From positions 1,674,001-1,738,000 of the forward strand of contig NZ_CP035733.1 in assembly GCF_009768975.1 (NCBI RefSeq): a stretch of 64,000 nucleotides of DNA, written 5' to 3'. Positions 1 to 11,249 of this stretch are shown piece after piece. Numbering within the stretch: the first letter of the stretch is position 1; each line of letters opens with the position of its first letter. Made by a program: the position numbers and the translations under genes. The DNA is from Sphingorhabdus lacus (GTDB lineage Bacteria > Pseudomonadota > Alphaproteobacteria > Sphingomonadales > Sphingomonadaceae). The notes below the pieces were generated by a model. It was given only the letters and a program-made list of their open reading frames with translations, searched no databases and had not been told where the DNA came from.

Positions 1-206
1 AAGTAACCTCGGCCCATACACTCAGCGCCGCGCAGATGAAGGCGCTGTCGGCAAAGCTAAAGGCTCGCGTCGGAAGCGACGTTGCCATTCAAACCAAAGT
101 CGATCCTTCCCTTTTGGGTGGCCTGACTGTCCGTATCGGCAGCCAGATGATCGACAATAGTATCAAAACCCGTCTCAACACCCTCGCAGCTGCGATGAAA
201 GGCTAA
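1..206 (+). CDS. atpH: ATP synthase F1 subunit delta, C-terminal part (partial)
   Basis: Only the last 67 codons are in the window; the reading frame starts at base 3 and ends in TAA at 204-206. The visible peptide has the closing signature of the delta subunit: a [19 protein letters not shown] block followed by a short helix ending [10 protein letters not shown]. Delta links the F1 head to the peripheral stalk of the membrane ATP synthase. It lies 9 bases ahead of atpA, the usual order in the alphaproteobacterial atpHAGDC operon. The 5' part and the promoter lie outside the window. Confidence 0.93.
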   Translation, partial: VTSAHTLSAAQMKALSAKLKARVGSDVAIQTKVDPSLLGGLTVRIGSQMIDNSIKTRLNTLAAAMKG

Positions 207-1745
<1,539 letters not shown>

Positions 1746-1757
1746 TCGGAAACCAGA

Positions 1758-2639
1758 ATGGCGAGCCTTAAGGCCCTTAAAATCCGGATCAACTCGGTCA
1801 AATCGACCCAGAAGATCACCAAGGCGATGAAGATGGTCGCTGCGGCAAAACTGCGTCGGGCGACCGAGGCAGCCGAGGCGTCGCGTCCCTATGCCGAACG
1901 TCTTGAAACCGTGGTGTCCAGCATCGCGTCGAAGGTCACCGTCGGCCCGCAATCGCCAAAATTGCTGGCCGGAACCGGCAAGGACGGCGTCCATTTGCTC
2001 GTCGTTGCCACATCGGACAAGGGTCTGGCTGGCGCGTTTAACACCAACATCGTTCGTCTCGCCCGCAAAAAAGCTGAAGAGTTGAAAGCTGCGGGCAAGA
2101 CCGTAAAATTCTACACCATCGGTAAAAAGGGCAAGGACCAGCTCAGCCGGACCTTCCGTAACGACATCATCCACAGCATCGAACCAGGCGATCTCGGCAA
2201 GCTAAGCTTTGCTGATGTGCAGACCTGGGCCGAAGATCTGACCGCCCGTTTCGAAGCTGGCGAGTTTGACGTTGCGCACCTGCTCTTTTCGAAATTTGTC
2301 ACCGTCCTGACACAGGAACCAACCGCCATCCAGTTGATGCCCGTTGCGGTGGCGGCTGGCGAAGGTGCGGCGGTTTCGGTATCGGCCTCGGTCGAATATG
2401 AACCCGACGAGGAAGAAATCCTCGCTGACCTGTTGCCACGCAACGTTGCTGTGCAGTTGCTGCGCGCCAACCGCGAAAATGCGGCATCGGAACAGGGTTC
2501 AAAAATGACCGCCATGGACAATGCAACCCGCAACGCCGGCGACATGATCAACAAGCTGACGATCCAGTATAACCGGACCCGTCAGGCAGCGATTACCACC
2601 GAACTTATTGAAATCATCGCGGGCGCAGAAGCGCTCTAA
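1758..2639 (+). CDS. atpG: ATP synthase F1 subunit gamma
   Basis: This 293-residue protein is the central rotor shaft of F1. It opens with MASLKALKIRINSVKSTQKI and ITKAMKMVAAAKL, the conserved N-terminal helix of gamma, and closes with the matching C-terminal helix (TAMDNATRNAGDMINKL, then NRTRQAAITTELIEIIAGA), which together form the rotating coiled coil. It sits third in the atpHAGDC operon, 12 bases after atpA and 27 before atpD. Length and ends are normal for the family. Confidence 0.98.
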   Translation: MASLKALKIRINSVKSTQKITKAMKMVAAAKLRRATEAAEASRPYAERLETVVSSIASKVTVGPQSPKLLAGTGKDGVHLLVVATSDKGLAGAFNTNIVRLARKKAEELKAAGKTVKFYTIGKKGKDQLSRTFRNDIIHSIEPGDLGKLSFADVQTWAEDLTARFEAGEFDVAHLLFSKFVTVLTQEPTAIQLMPVAVAAGEGAAVSVSASVEYEPDEEEILADLLPRNVAVQLLRANRENAASEQGSKMTAMDNATRNAGDMINKLTIQYNRTRQAAITTELIEIIAGAEAL

Positions 2640-4271
<1,632 letters not shown>

Positions 4272-4273
4272 TT

Positions 4274-4436
4274 CCCTTCTCCCGGTGGGAGAAGGATACG
4301 AAGCCTTTGCTGCGCAGCAGCTTAGGCGAAGTTGGATGAGGGGCCCCGCCCTGTCGGCAGGGACCATCCCCTCACCCAGCTACGACTAGGCAGCAAGCTG
4401 CCAAGTCTTCACAACCCTCTCCCAAAGGAGAGGGGA
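4274..4436. repeat. Compound palindromic repeat between atpD and atpC (repeat family A)
   Basis: The 175-base gap in the atp operon consists of two diverged copies of one unit in inverted orientation. Each reads, from outside in, CCCTTCTCCC/GGGAGAAGG, then (A)TACGAAG or GTGAAGAC, a CAG/CTG-rich core, CTTAGGCGAAG or CCTAGTCGTAG, and TGGATGAGGGG; the copies face each other around a GCCCTGTCGGCAGGG hairpin. The same unit recurs at 32058-32168, and half of it at about 31425-31446. It looks like a non-autonomous REP/MITE-like element. In mRNA it would fold into strong hairpins between two cotranscribed genes. Confidence 0.75.
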
Positions 4437-4446
4437 AGGTTGGGAA

Positions 4447-4719
4447 ATGCAGATGGCACTCAAATTTGAACTCGTAACACCTGAGAAGCTTTACCGCTCG
4501 GACGATGTCTATATGGTTGTCGTTCCCGGCACCGAAGGCGATTTCGGCGTTCTGGAGGGCCACAGCCCCATGATGAGCACATTGCGCAGCGATGCAGCGC
4601 TGGAAATCTATGCTTCGCAGGGCGCAACCCCTGAAAAGCTGACAATTGCTGGCGGTTTTGCTGAGGTGAATGAAAAGGGACTGACGGTCCTGGCTGAACG
4701 GGTGGTCGAGGCTGCCTAA
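4447..4719 (+). CDS. atpC: ATP synthase F1 subunit epsilon, short form
   Basis: This 90-residue protein contains the N-terminal beta-sandwich of epsilon ([21 protein letters not shown] ... [17 protein letters not shown] ... [18 protein letters not shown]) and then stops. The C-terminal two-helix domain, which makes E. coli epsilon about 139 residues long and inhibits ATP hydrolysis, is missing. The end is clean, so this looks like a native short form rather than a frameshift. Translation could start at 4447 or at the second ATG at 4453. Role: rotor foot joining gamma to the c-ring. The repeat upstream may uncouple its expression from that of atpD. Confidence 0.93.
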   Translation: MQMALKFELVTPEKLYRSDDVYMVVVPGTEGDFGVLEGHSPMMSTLRSDAALEIYASQGATPEKLTIAGGFAEVNEKGLTVLAERVVEAA

Positions 4720-4724
4720 GCGGC

Positions 4725-4865
4725 ATGCTGGCCGGCCTTCTACTGGCACCGGCCCTTGCCGCAGAGGCACCAACCCGTTTCAAGGAACAGGCAACCGAAG
4801 TCAGCGGGCCGCAGATGGTCCGCGATGAAGGGCACAGCATTGAGGTTTTCGTGACCGTGGCTTGA
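4725..4865 (+). CDS. Possible 46-residue secreted peptide after atpC (uncertain)
   Basis: A 46-codon reading frame starts 5 bases after the atpC stop. Its first 13 residues (MLAGLLLAPALAA) look like the hydrophobic core and cleavage site of a signal peptide; the rest is short and polar and ends ...HSIEVFVTVA. There is no good Shine-Dalgarno, so translation would depend on coupling to atpC. I recognise no family. It may be a real short exported peptide, the remains of a longer gene, or chance. Confidence 0.3.
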   Translation: MLAGLLLAPALAAEAPTRFKEQATEVSGPQMVRDEGHSIEVFVTVA

Positions 4866-4960
4866 TCCTCAAAGCGACCCCTGACGAGGTTCGCGGAAGA
4901 TTATTTCGACTTTGCCTGACGGTGTTGCTTCTGCCACGATGGGCCTAGGGGGGACTTCCA

Positions 4961-5395
4961 ATGCTTTCAGGTCTAATTGCACTCACTCTCGCCGCCGCGT
5001 TCTTTGGCGCTGCGCTTTACATCAATGTAGCCGAGCATCCGGCTCGGATGCTGCTCGACGATCGCAATGCACTGGCGCAATGGTCGCCAAGCTATGCCCG
5101 CGCCTTTAATTTGCAGGGTGGGCTTGCTGTCTTAAGCGGGTTGGCAGGTTGTGCGTCTGCTTGGTTCACAGGCGATTGGAAGTGGGCCATCGGCGCCGCG
5201 CTTATGATCGCAAACTGGCCGTATACCATATTTGGCATTCTACCCCTCAATAACCAGTTGAACGCAATCGCTTTAGAAAATGCTGGGCCGGAATCGAGGG
5301 CAATGCTGGAACGCTGGAACCGACTGCACGGCCTTCGAACGATATTGTCGGGTCTGGCTGTTGCCGTCTATCTGTGGGTCGCGGCATCGGCGTAA
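4961..5395 (+). CDS. DUF1772 family integral membrane protein
   Basis: The 144-residue product has four hydrophobic segments (about residues 1-20, 45-65, 72-90 and 124-142) and family features of DUF1772, including an NVAEHPAR motif after the first helix and NWPYTIFGILPLNNQL in the middle; the latter resembles the IxPxNxxL pattern of the anthrone-oxygenase/DUF1772 group. The start is fixed by GGGGGGA seven bases upstream. Its substrate is unknown; some fungal relatives act on anthrones, but that should not be carried over. It stands alone on the plus strand between atpC and a convergent gene. Confidence 0.75.
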   Translation: MLSGLIALTLAAAFFGAALYINVAEHPARMLLDDRNALAQWSPSYARAFNLQGGLAVLSGLAGCASAWFTGDWKWAIGAALMIANWPYTIFGILPLNNQLNAIALENAGPESRAMLERWNRLHGLRTILSGLAVAVYLWVAASA

Positions 5396-5456
5396 CCGAC
5401 CCTCATTGCCATATCCACATAGGCGGCTGTGACAAAGGTGAACCGCGATCGGGTGC

Positions 5457-5912
5457 CTATTGCCCCATCATACGGAACTGGAAATCGACCGGCTTGCTTC
5501 CATCCAGCAACGAAATCCGTGCCTTTAACAGCTTGCCTTCCCGCCAGTAACGAATGCGTTGCGGATAATCATGTTCCGCATTTTCGAAGATGATTTCTTC
5601 GGGCGACTTTTTTGTTGCGACAAAGCGCACTGGTTTCTGATCGGCTGAAATTGCCCAGAAAGCCAATGTGCTATCGGCCTCCCGCACGATGCGCATATGC
5701 TCCCAAAATTGAAGGACCTCGCCCTTCCCTGAACGGCTGGCGCCAATCATGATGCCTGCGCGTGGCGGGGTCCAATATTCGTCGGCCCAGCTTTCACCGT
5801 CACTTCGTGCCCAGGCGCCGGTCATCCAACTTGGCAGTTCTGTCTCTTCAGCAGCCGCCCCGACAGGCATAAACATCAGCAACAGCATCGCGAAACCGAA
5901 AAGTTTTCGCAT
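5457..5912 (-). CDS. Secreted DUF6265 family protein
   Basis: The 151-residue protein has a signal peptide (about residues 1-21, ending VGAAAEE) followed by a single lipocalin-sized domain. Landmarks are WMTGAWAR, DEYWTPPRAGIMIGASR, EHMRIVRE and FENAEHDYPQRIRYWREG; the GxW ... W.PP..G.M.G ... E.P.HD.PQRI order is that of DUF6265. It is predicted to be periplasmic with no known function. AAGGAG seven bases before the ATG fixes the start. It lies 12 bases behind the EamA transporter gene and is probably cotranscribed with it. Confidence 0.72.
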   Translation of the reverse strand: MRKLFGFAMLLLMFMPVGAAAEETELPSWMTGAWARSDGESWADEYWTPPRAGIMIGASRSGKGEVLQFWEHMRIVREADSTLAFWAISADQKPVRFVATKKSPEEIIFENAEHDYPQRIRYWREGKLLKARISLLDGSKPVDFQFRMMGQ

Positions 5913-5924
5913 CTCACCTCTCCT

Positions 5925-6806
5925 TCAGGAGGGCTTTTGATGCCACAGAAATAACCCCGCGCCAATGATGATCGCCGACCCCAAAAGCGACGTTAAATCC
6001 GGCCAGTCACCAAACAGCAGGATTCCCAGCGCCATTGCGATCAGCAATTGCACATACGTCATCGGCGCTATTTCGGCGGCAGATGCACGCGTTGTTCCCA
6101 TGAAAATCAGCCAATGGGCAAAACTGGCAGAGACCGCCACGATGCAGGCCCGAACAACGATCGTCCAGTCCGGCATACCGATATGAAGCGGGGCAAAGCC
6201 CGAAAAATGGCCTATGGCTGCAGCGCTGACCACGAAGGGTACGGCAATGGATGCCACAAGAAATTGCATCAACAAAGGGGAGCCTTTTCCGGCAACGGCG
6301 CGGTTCCCCATCATCATCAGCGACATACACACCGCCGCCGCAAGTGGCATGAGCGCAACCCAACCCAACGCCGCTACATTCGGCCGCAAGATGATAAGAA
6401 CACCTGCGAAGGCTCCGAGCGATGCAATCCATGTTGCCTTGCTGGTCCGCTCTTTCAGGAAAACTGCGCTCAACAATGCGGTTATCATGGGCGTGGTAAA
6501 ACCGATGGCAGTCGCTTCCGCCAAGGGCATGAGGAAAATAGAAGAAAAGAACAGGATCGTCGCCGCAGCCACTGCGGCGCCGCGCATTAGTTGGATGTAT
6601 GGGTGCGGCAACGCAAAGCCACGCCGCCCTTCCTTTATAAAAAGGAACACACCAAGCCCGGTCGCACCGACCGAATATCGCAGCGCGGCAACGGCTGTGC
6701 CCGGCCATGCACCGGCGATCGATTTGATCACAGCGTCACCACAGGACAATAAGGCAAAGCCGCATAAAGCGAAGAGAAGGCCGGATCTGGCCGAATGAGT
6801 ATGCAC
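5925..6806 (-). CDS. DMT-superfamily (EamA) transporter
   Basis: This 293-residue protein is built of ten hydrophobic segments in two similar halves, the arrangement of EamA drug/metabolite transporters in the inner membrane. The first half shows LRYSVGATGLG and a FFSSIFLMPLAEATAIGFTTP helix pair typical of the fold; the second repeats this with YVQLLIAMALGILLFGDWPD. The start appears to be GTG at 6806 with AGGGAA just before it. The substrate cannot be told from sequence. It is the first gene of a two-gene unit with the DUF6265 gene. Confidence 0.85.
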   Translation of the reverse strand: MHTHSARSGLLFALCGFALLSCGDAVIKSIAGAWPGTAVAALRYSVGATGLGVFLFIKEGRRGFALPHPYIQLMRGAAVAAATILFFSSIFLMPLAEATAIGFTTPMITALLSAVFLKERTSKATWIASLGAFAGVLIILRPNVAALGWVALMPLAAAVCMSLMMMGNRAVAGKGSPLLMQFLVASIAVPFVVSAAAIGHFSGFAPLHIGMPDWTIVVRACIVAVSASFAHWLIFMGTTRASAAEIAPMTYVQLLIAMALGILLFGDWPDLTSLLGSAIIIGAGLFLWHQKPS

Positions 6807-6974
6807 GGAAAATTCCCTAATCAGGTTGCCGCCTTAGTGCGCATGTGGGGCATTGAAAAGGGCAATGAAGGAGCGAAAGAAATCGTGGCTGACCGATAGC
6901 ATTACCGATTTATTCACCATTTGCAGGTAGCAACCATTTACGTTGCAACTGGAATAAATCGGAGCGGTAAAGCT

Positions 6975-8528
6975 GTGAGTGCATTTGGCAAGAAACCAGG
7001 CCTAACACCGGGACGCCCATCTTTCGGCGTTGCGCGGCCCATGACGGGCGGCGGGTCGTCCCCCACGAATCAACAACCGCAGCCTACTCCGGCTCCCATA
7101 CCCGAGCCCCAGCTTCCCGAAGGCGGAGAACAATTTCCGCCGCTGCATTCCGTGGATTTGCCGGGTAGCACCCCTACCCCCCAAACACCCATGCAGGACG
7201 CCATGTCGCGTCTATCGGAACGTGCGACATCGGTCGCGCCAGTCGATGAAGGCCCACAAGGCTTCGAAGCCTCGGTTCACAAGATCAAGGAGCAGGTGCT
7301 CCCACGCTTGCTGGAGCGCGTTGATCCCGAAGCCGCTGCCTCGCTGAACAAAGAAGAACTGACCGAAGAGTTCCGGCCTATCATTCTTGAAGTTCTGGCC
7401 GAGCTGAAGCTGACGCTGAACCGGCGCGAGCAATTTGCGCTTGAAAAAGTGTTGGTGGACGAACTGCTCGGCTTTGGTCCGCTCGAAGAGTTGCTCGGGG
7501 ATCCGGATATTTCCGATATCATGGTCAACGGCCCGCTGCAGACCTATATCGAAAAAAAGGGCAAGCTGCAGATTGCGCCGATCCAGTTCCGTGATGAAGA
7601 GCATCTGTTCCAGATCGCCCAGCGCATCGTGAACCAGGTCGGCCGCCGCGTCGACCAGACCACACCGCTTGCCGACGCCCGTTTGAAAGACGGCAGCCGC
7701 GTGAACGTCATTGTACCGCCACTCTCGTTACGCGGCACCGCTATCTCGATTCGTAAGTTTTCCGAAAAGCCGATCACCATCGATATGCTCAAGGGCTTCG
7801 GTTCTATGTCGGAGCCGATGGCTACGGCGCTGAAAATCGCGGGCGCTTCGCGGATGAATATCGTTATCTCCGGCGGTACAGGTTCGGGTAAAACGACCAT
7901 GCTGAACGCCCTGTCGAAAATGATCGACCCCGGCGAGCGCGTGCTGACGATTGAAGACGCCGCCGAATTGCGCTTGCAGCAGCCGCACTGGCTCCCGCTG
8001 GAAACCCGCCCGCCAAATCTCGAAGGCGAAGGCGCGATTACCATTGGTGACCTTGTGAAGAACGCCCTGCGTATGCGTCCTGACCGCATCATCCTCGGCG
8101 AAATTCGTGGCGCGGAGTGTTTCGACCTTCTCGCCGCGATGAACACCGGCCACGATGGATCCATGTGTACGCTTCACGCCAACAATCCACGCGAGTGCCT
8201 TGGCCGTATGGAAAACATGATTCTGATGGGCGACATCAAAATCCCGAAAGAAGCCATTTCGCGTCAGATCGCCGAATCGGTCGATATGATCGTCCAGGTT
8301 AAGCGTCTGCGCGACGGCTCACGCCGTACCACCCAGATCACCGAAGTGATCGGCATGGAAGGCGACGTCATCGTGACGCAGGATTTGTTCAAATTCGAAT
8401 ATCGCGATGAAGATGCGGACGGTAAGATCCACGGCGAATGGGTCGCTGGCGGTGTGCGTCCCTATACCCTTGAAAAAGCGCGCCAGTTCGGATTCGACCA
8501 GCCCTTCCTTGAGGCTTGCCTCGGCTAA
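6975..8528 (+). CDS. cpaF: CpaF/TadA-family secretion ATPase
   Basis: This is a type II/IV secretion ATPase of the CpaF group, which powers Flp/Tad pilus assembly from the cytoplasmic side of the inner membrane. The Walker A motif GGTGSGKTT is at residues 300-308, a Walker B-like ILGEIRGAE lies near 372, and an Asp/His box region follows (NTGHDGSMCTLHANNP). The first 90 residues are a Pro/Gln-rich disordered tail. I chose GTG at 6975 (VSAFGKK) over an ATG 54 bases upstream because GGAG lies 10 bases before it. No other tad/cpa gene is next to it. Its stop overlaps the convergent downstream gene by 4 bases. Confidence 0.9.
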   Translation: MSAFGKKPGLTPGRPSFGVARPMTGGGSSPTNQQPQPTPAPIPEPQLPEGGEQFPPLHSVDLPGSTPTPQTPMQDAMSRLSERATSVAPVDEGPQGFEASVHKIKEQVLPRLLERVDPEAAASLNKEELTEEFRPIILEVLAELKLTLNRREQFALEKVLVDELLGFGPLEELLGDPDISDIMVNGPLQTYIEKKGKLQIAPIQFRDEEHLFQIAQRIVNQVGRRVDQTTPLADARLKDGSRVNVIVPPLSLRGTAISIRKFSEKPITIDMLKGFGSMSEPMATALKIAGASRMNIVISGGTGSGKTTMLNALSKMIDPGERVLTIEDAAELRLQQPHWLPLETRPPNLEGEGAITIGDLVKNALRMRPDRIILGEIRGAECFDLLAAMNTGHDGSMCTLHANNPRECLGRMENMILMGDIKIPKEAISRQIAESVDMIVQVKRLRDGSRRTTQITEVIGMEGDVIVTQDLFKFEYRDEDADGKIHGEWVAGGVRPYTLEKARQFGFDQPFLEACLG

Positions 8529-8749
8529 AGCCCTTTAAGGGCCAAGGCGGCTGAAATCACGGACGCCAACACGGCGAAGAGCGTAATCGTGGTCCATGGC
8601 ATAAAGCCGACCGCATTGATGTCTTGACGTCGCGTCCGCTTCCAGTCCGCAAAACTGCTAATCACCACGACCAACGCGGAAAAGATAGACGCCCACGTCC
8701 AGAATTGAAGACCCTCAAATGTGGACGCAAACCATGCCATGCGCGGCAT
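8525..8749 (-). CDS. Small two-helix membrane protein, unknown function
   Basis: The protein of about 74 residues has two predicted membrane helices (WTWASIFSALVVVISSFADW and TTITLFAVLASVISAALAL) joined by a basic loop WKRTRRQD. I recognise no family. The frame runs further upstream, into the nitrilase gene, but the membrane-protein part begins at MPRMAW (8749) or MAW (8740), so a start there is more likely; neither has a clear Shine-Dalgarno. It overlaps the end of cpaF tail to tail by 4 bases. Confidence 0.55.
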   Translation of the reverse strand: MPRMAWFASTFEGLQFWTWASIFSALVVVISSFADWKRTRRQDINAVGFMPWTTITLFAVLASVISAALALKGL

Positions 8750-8777
8750 GTGGTGTGCAGGAAGAGGATGGTCAAGG

Positions 8778-9608
8778 CTAGGATTGCATATCCACCTGCA
8801 TATCGATGACGCGCCTATTCGCGTGAACCGGGATTTGCGCACGCACCTCCGTAATGCGATGCTTGTCTAGCGTAGCAAAGCCTACTCCCTCGGCTTCGCC
8901 CATATCCAATAGGGTTTCGCCCCATGGATCGAACACCAGCGAATGGCCATAGGTTTTCCTTCCGTCCTCATGTGTTCCGGCTTGCGCCGCTGCAACTACA
9001 AACGTCTGTGTTTCAATCGCTCGTGCCCGCAGCATTGTGTGCCAATGTGCCAGACCAGTAGGAACAGTAAAGGCTGCCGGCACCGCAAGGATGTCGACGG
9101 ATGCTTTGGAATAGGCGCTATATAAATCCGGGAAACGAAGGTCGTAACAAATGGTGAGGCCAAGCAACCCTAGGGGTGTCTGGACCGCCACTGGCCCTGA
9201 ACCTGCAGCGTAGGCAGCCGATTCACGCCAGCTTTCTCCGGTAGACAGATCCACATCGAACAAATGCATTTTGTCGTAACGCGCCCGGATATGACCGTCC
9301 GGGTCGATCACGACAGACCTGTTCGCATATCTTGATCGATCATCAGTCAATACCGGCAGAGAACCTGCATGCACCCAAATCCCGGATGCACGAGCCGCAG
9401 AACACACACGCTGCAAGGCGGAACTCTCTGATTCGGAAACAATGTGCGATGCGGCACGCTTTCGATCCCGATCCAAAAGTATCGCCATTTCCGGCGCGAA
9501 ATACATGACCGCATTGCACGCAGCTGCATGGTAAATGCCCTGCTCCATTTTTCCGGCATTGCCGAGCGGGTCGATACCACTGCACATCTGATGAACAGCG
9601 ATTTTCAT
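8778..9608 (-). CDS. Carbon-nitrogen hydrolase (nitrilase/amidase superfamily)
   Basis: The 276-residue protein has the Glu-Lys-Cys triad of the family: Glu in YFAPEMAIL (about residue 40), Lys in YDKMHLFDVDL (about 112) and Cys in LTICYDLRFPDLY (about 155). The HLFDVDL and CYDLRFP pattern fits the Nit1/omega-amidase branch, whose known members hydrolyse deaminated glutathione or 2-oxoacid omega-amides in the cytoplasm; the exact substrate here is inference. ATG at 9608 with AAAGGAAA five bases upstream is preferred to a start 30 bases further out. The gene is monocistronic apart from the small membrane protein behind it. Confidence 0.85.
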   Translation of the reverse strand: MKIAVHQMCSGIDPLGNAGKMEQGIYHAAACNAVMYFAPEMAILLDRDRKRAASHIVSESESSALQRVCSAARASGIWVHAGSLPVLTDDRSRYANRSVVIDPDGHIRARYDKMHLFDVDLSTGESWRESAAYAAGSGPVAVQTPLGLLGLTICYDLRFPDLYSAYSKASVDILAVPAAFTVPTGLAHWHTMLRARAIETQTFVVAAAQAGTHEDGRKTYGHSLVFDPWGETLLDMGEAEGVGFATLDKHRITEVRAQIPVHANRRVIDMQVDMQS

Positions 9609-9820
9609 GGGTTTTCCTTTGCTCGACAACTTAAACACAAGAACAAGGTGGTTAATATCATCTCTGATGTACTAGTCGCCTATATTGTATGAAATATGCA
9701 ACAGTCCGATAAATTGAGACATTTTTACGGCGCGCACCAATTCAATGCTTGAATTTGGGGGTACTTTGTGCAAATGACACTGCCGAGTGCACTGCACTTC
9801 GCAAAAAAAGGAGCACAATA

Positions 9821-10078
9821 ATGCGTTTCGGTAAGATTTCCCTCGCTGCTGTTGCGGCCGCTGCACTTGCAAGCGCCCCTGTAATGGCTGAATCACTTTC
9901 GCCTTCCGTTAAGGCGGTTGCAGCTTCCAAGGTAAAGCGCGCTGGCGCCGCAACCAAGGAAGAAAGCAAGCTCGGCGGTGGCAGTGGCGTTATCGTCGCT
10001 GTTCTGGCTGCTGTTGCAGTTGTAGGCGGCATCGTAATTGCTGCTGGCAACGACGACGACGCACCAACCAGCCCCTGA
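9821..10078 (+). CDS. Small exported protein with C-terminal membrane helix
   Basis: The 85-residue product has a signal peptide (MRFGKISLAAVAAAALASAPVMA), a short Lys/Ala/Ser-rich stretch, and a glycine-started hydrophobic segment (GSGVIVAVLAAVAVVGGIVIAAG) followed by an acidic tail NDDDAPTSP. AAAAAAAGGAG just upstream of the ATG at 9821 makes the start firm; the frame continues 72 bases upstream but without support. A strong terminator follows directly, so it is a single-gene transcript. I know of no function; similar short proteins occur in sphingomonads. Confidence 0.8.
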   Translation: MRFGKISLAAVAAAALASAPVMAESLSPSVKAVAASKVKRAGAATKEESKLGGGSGVIVAVLAAVAVVGGIVIAAGNDDDAPTSP

Positions 10079-10100
10079 GTTCTTCAGGTTTTGGATTTAG

Positions 10101-10130
10101 AAAAGGCGGCCTTCGGGTCGCCTTTTTTTT
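10101..10130 (+). terminator. Rho-independent terminator after the small exported protein gene
   Basis: The sequence AAAAGGCGGCC-TTCGG-GTCGCCTTTTTTTT forms a GC-rich stem with a tight loop followed by eight T residues. It lies 22 bases past the stop at 10078 and before galE on the same strand. Confidence 0.85.
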
Positions 10131-10200
10131 ACCTGCCGTTTAAACAATTTAGCTAATGCCAAGGCATTGAAAACGCGCGCGTAGCCAGAAGGAATGATTG

Positions 10201-11202
10201 ATGAGCGAAAAGCTGAATGTACTGGTGACCGGTGGCGCAGGATATATTGGCAGCCATGCCGTTCTGGCATTATTGGATGCGGGACATCGTCCGGTCGTAA
10301 TCGACAATCTTGTCACCGGTTTCCGCTGGGCAGTAGCTGAGGGCACCCCCTTTTACGAAGGCGACATATCCGATCAGGATTTGGTCGCGGAAATCTTTGA
10401 AAAAGAAGGCATCCAGGCGGTTATGCATTTCGCGGGTTCGATCGTCGTTCCGGAATCAGTCGAAAATCCGCTCAAATACTATCACAACAACACCGCCAAA
10501 ACCCGGTCGTTGATCGAATCGGTTATCAACGCCGGAATTCGGCACATGATCTTTTCGTCGACGGCCGCGACGTATGGTATTCCGAAGGAAAGCCCGGTGC
10601 GGGAGGATATGCCGACCCTGCCTATCAATCCCTATGGCACATCCAAGCTAATGACCGAATTCATGCTGCGCGATGTCGCAGCCGTCCATGATTTCAACTA
10701 TTGCGCGTTGCGTTACTTCAATGTTGCAGGCGCCGACCCCAAAGGACGCAGCGGCCAATCTACCGTTGGCGCGACCCATCTGATCAAGATCGCGGTCGAA
10801 GCCGCGCTTGGCAAACGCGCCAGCGTCGGCGTCTATGGTACCGACTATGATACGGAAGACGGTACGGGCGTGCGCGATTACATCCACGTCGCCGACCTTG
10901 CCGCAGCGCATGTCATCGCGCTGGAGGCGCTGCTTGCTGACCCCAAGACAAGCCACACGCTGAATTGCGGCTATGGCCACGGTTATTCGGTGCTGCAGGT
11001 TCTCGATGCCGTTGACCGGGTGACCAACATCAAATTGGTGCGCAATCTGGAGGGCCGCCGCGCGGGCGACCCCGATTCACTCATCTCCGACAACCGCGGC
11101 ATCATCAGCCGCTTTGGCTGGCAGCCCAAATATGACGATCTGGATACAATCGTGCAGCACGCACTGGCTTGGGAACGTCAGTTGGATGAGCGCCGGGGCT
11201 AA
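10201..11202 (+). CDS. galE: UDP-glucose 4-epimerase
   Basis: This 333-residue short-chain dehydrogenase interconverts UDP-glucose and UDP-galactose with bound NAD in the cytoplasm, supplying sugars for exopolysaccharide and lipid glycans. The NAD-binding TGGAGYIGS is at residues 10-18, the catalytic Ser/Thr pair at about 120-121 and the YxxxK motif at Tyr145/Lys149 (NPYGTSK). The C-terminal [12 protein letters not shown] is typical of GalE. AAGGA seven bases before ATG 10201 supports the start. It is preceded by a terminator, so it has its own promoter. Confidence 0.93.
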   Translation: MSEKLNVLVTGGAGYIGSHAVLALLDAGHRPVVIDNLVTGFRWAVAEGTPFYEGDISDQDLVAEIFEKEGIQAVMHFAGSIVVPESVENPLKYYHNNTAKTRSLIESVINAGIRHMIFSSTAATYGIPKESPVREDMPTLPINPYGTSKLMTEFMLRDVAAVHDFNYCALRYFNVAGADPKGRSGQSTVGATHLIKIAVEAALGKRASVGVYGTDYDTEDGTGVRDYIHVADLAAAHVIALEALLADPKTSHTLNCGYGHGYSVLQVLDAVDRVTNIKLVRNLEGRRAGDPDSLISDNRGIISRFGWQPKYDDLDTIVQHALAWERQLDERRG

Positions 11203-11213
11203 TCCAATCTCTG

Positions 11214-11242
11214 CTTGAACACTGCCTTGGGCGACACCATAT
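11214..11242 (+). promoter_or_regulatory. Heat-shock (sigma-32/RpoH-type) promoter of hslVU
   Basis: CTTGAA at 11214-11219, a 15-base spacer and CACCATAT at 11235-11242 match the RpoH consensus CTTGAA-N13-15-CCCCATnT with one mismatch. It sits directly before hslV, a classical heat-shock gene. The expected transcript start, about 7 bases past the -10 box, falls at or next to the hslV ATG (11250). Confidence 0.7.
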
Positions 11243-11249
11243 CCGGCCC

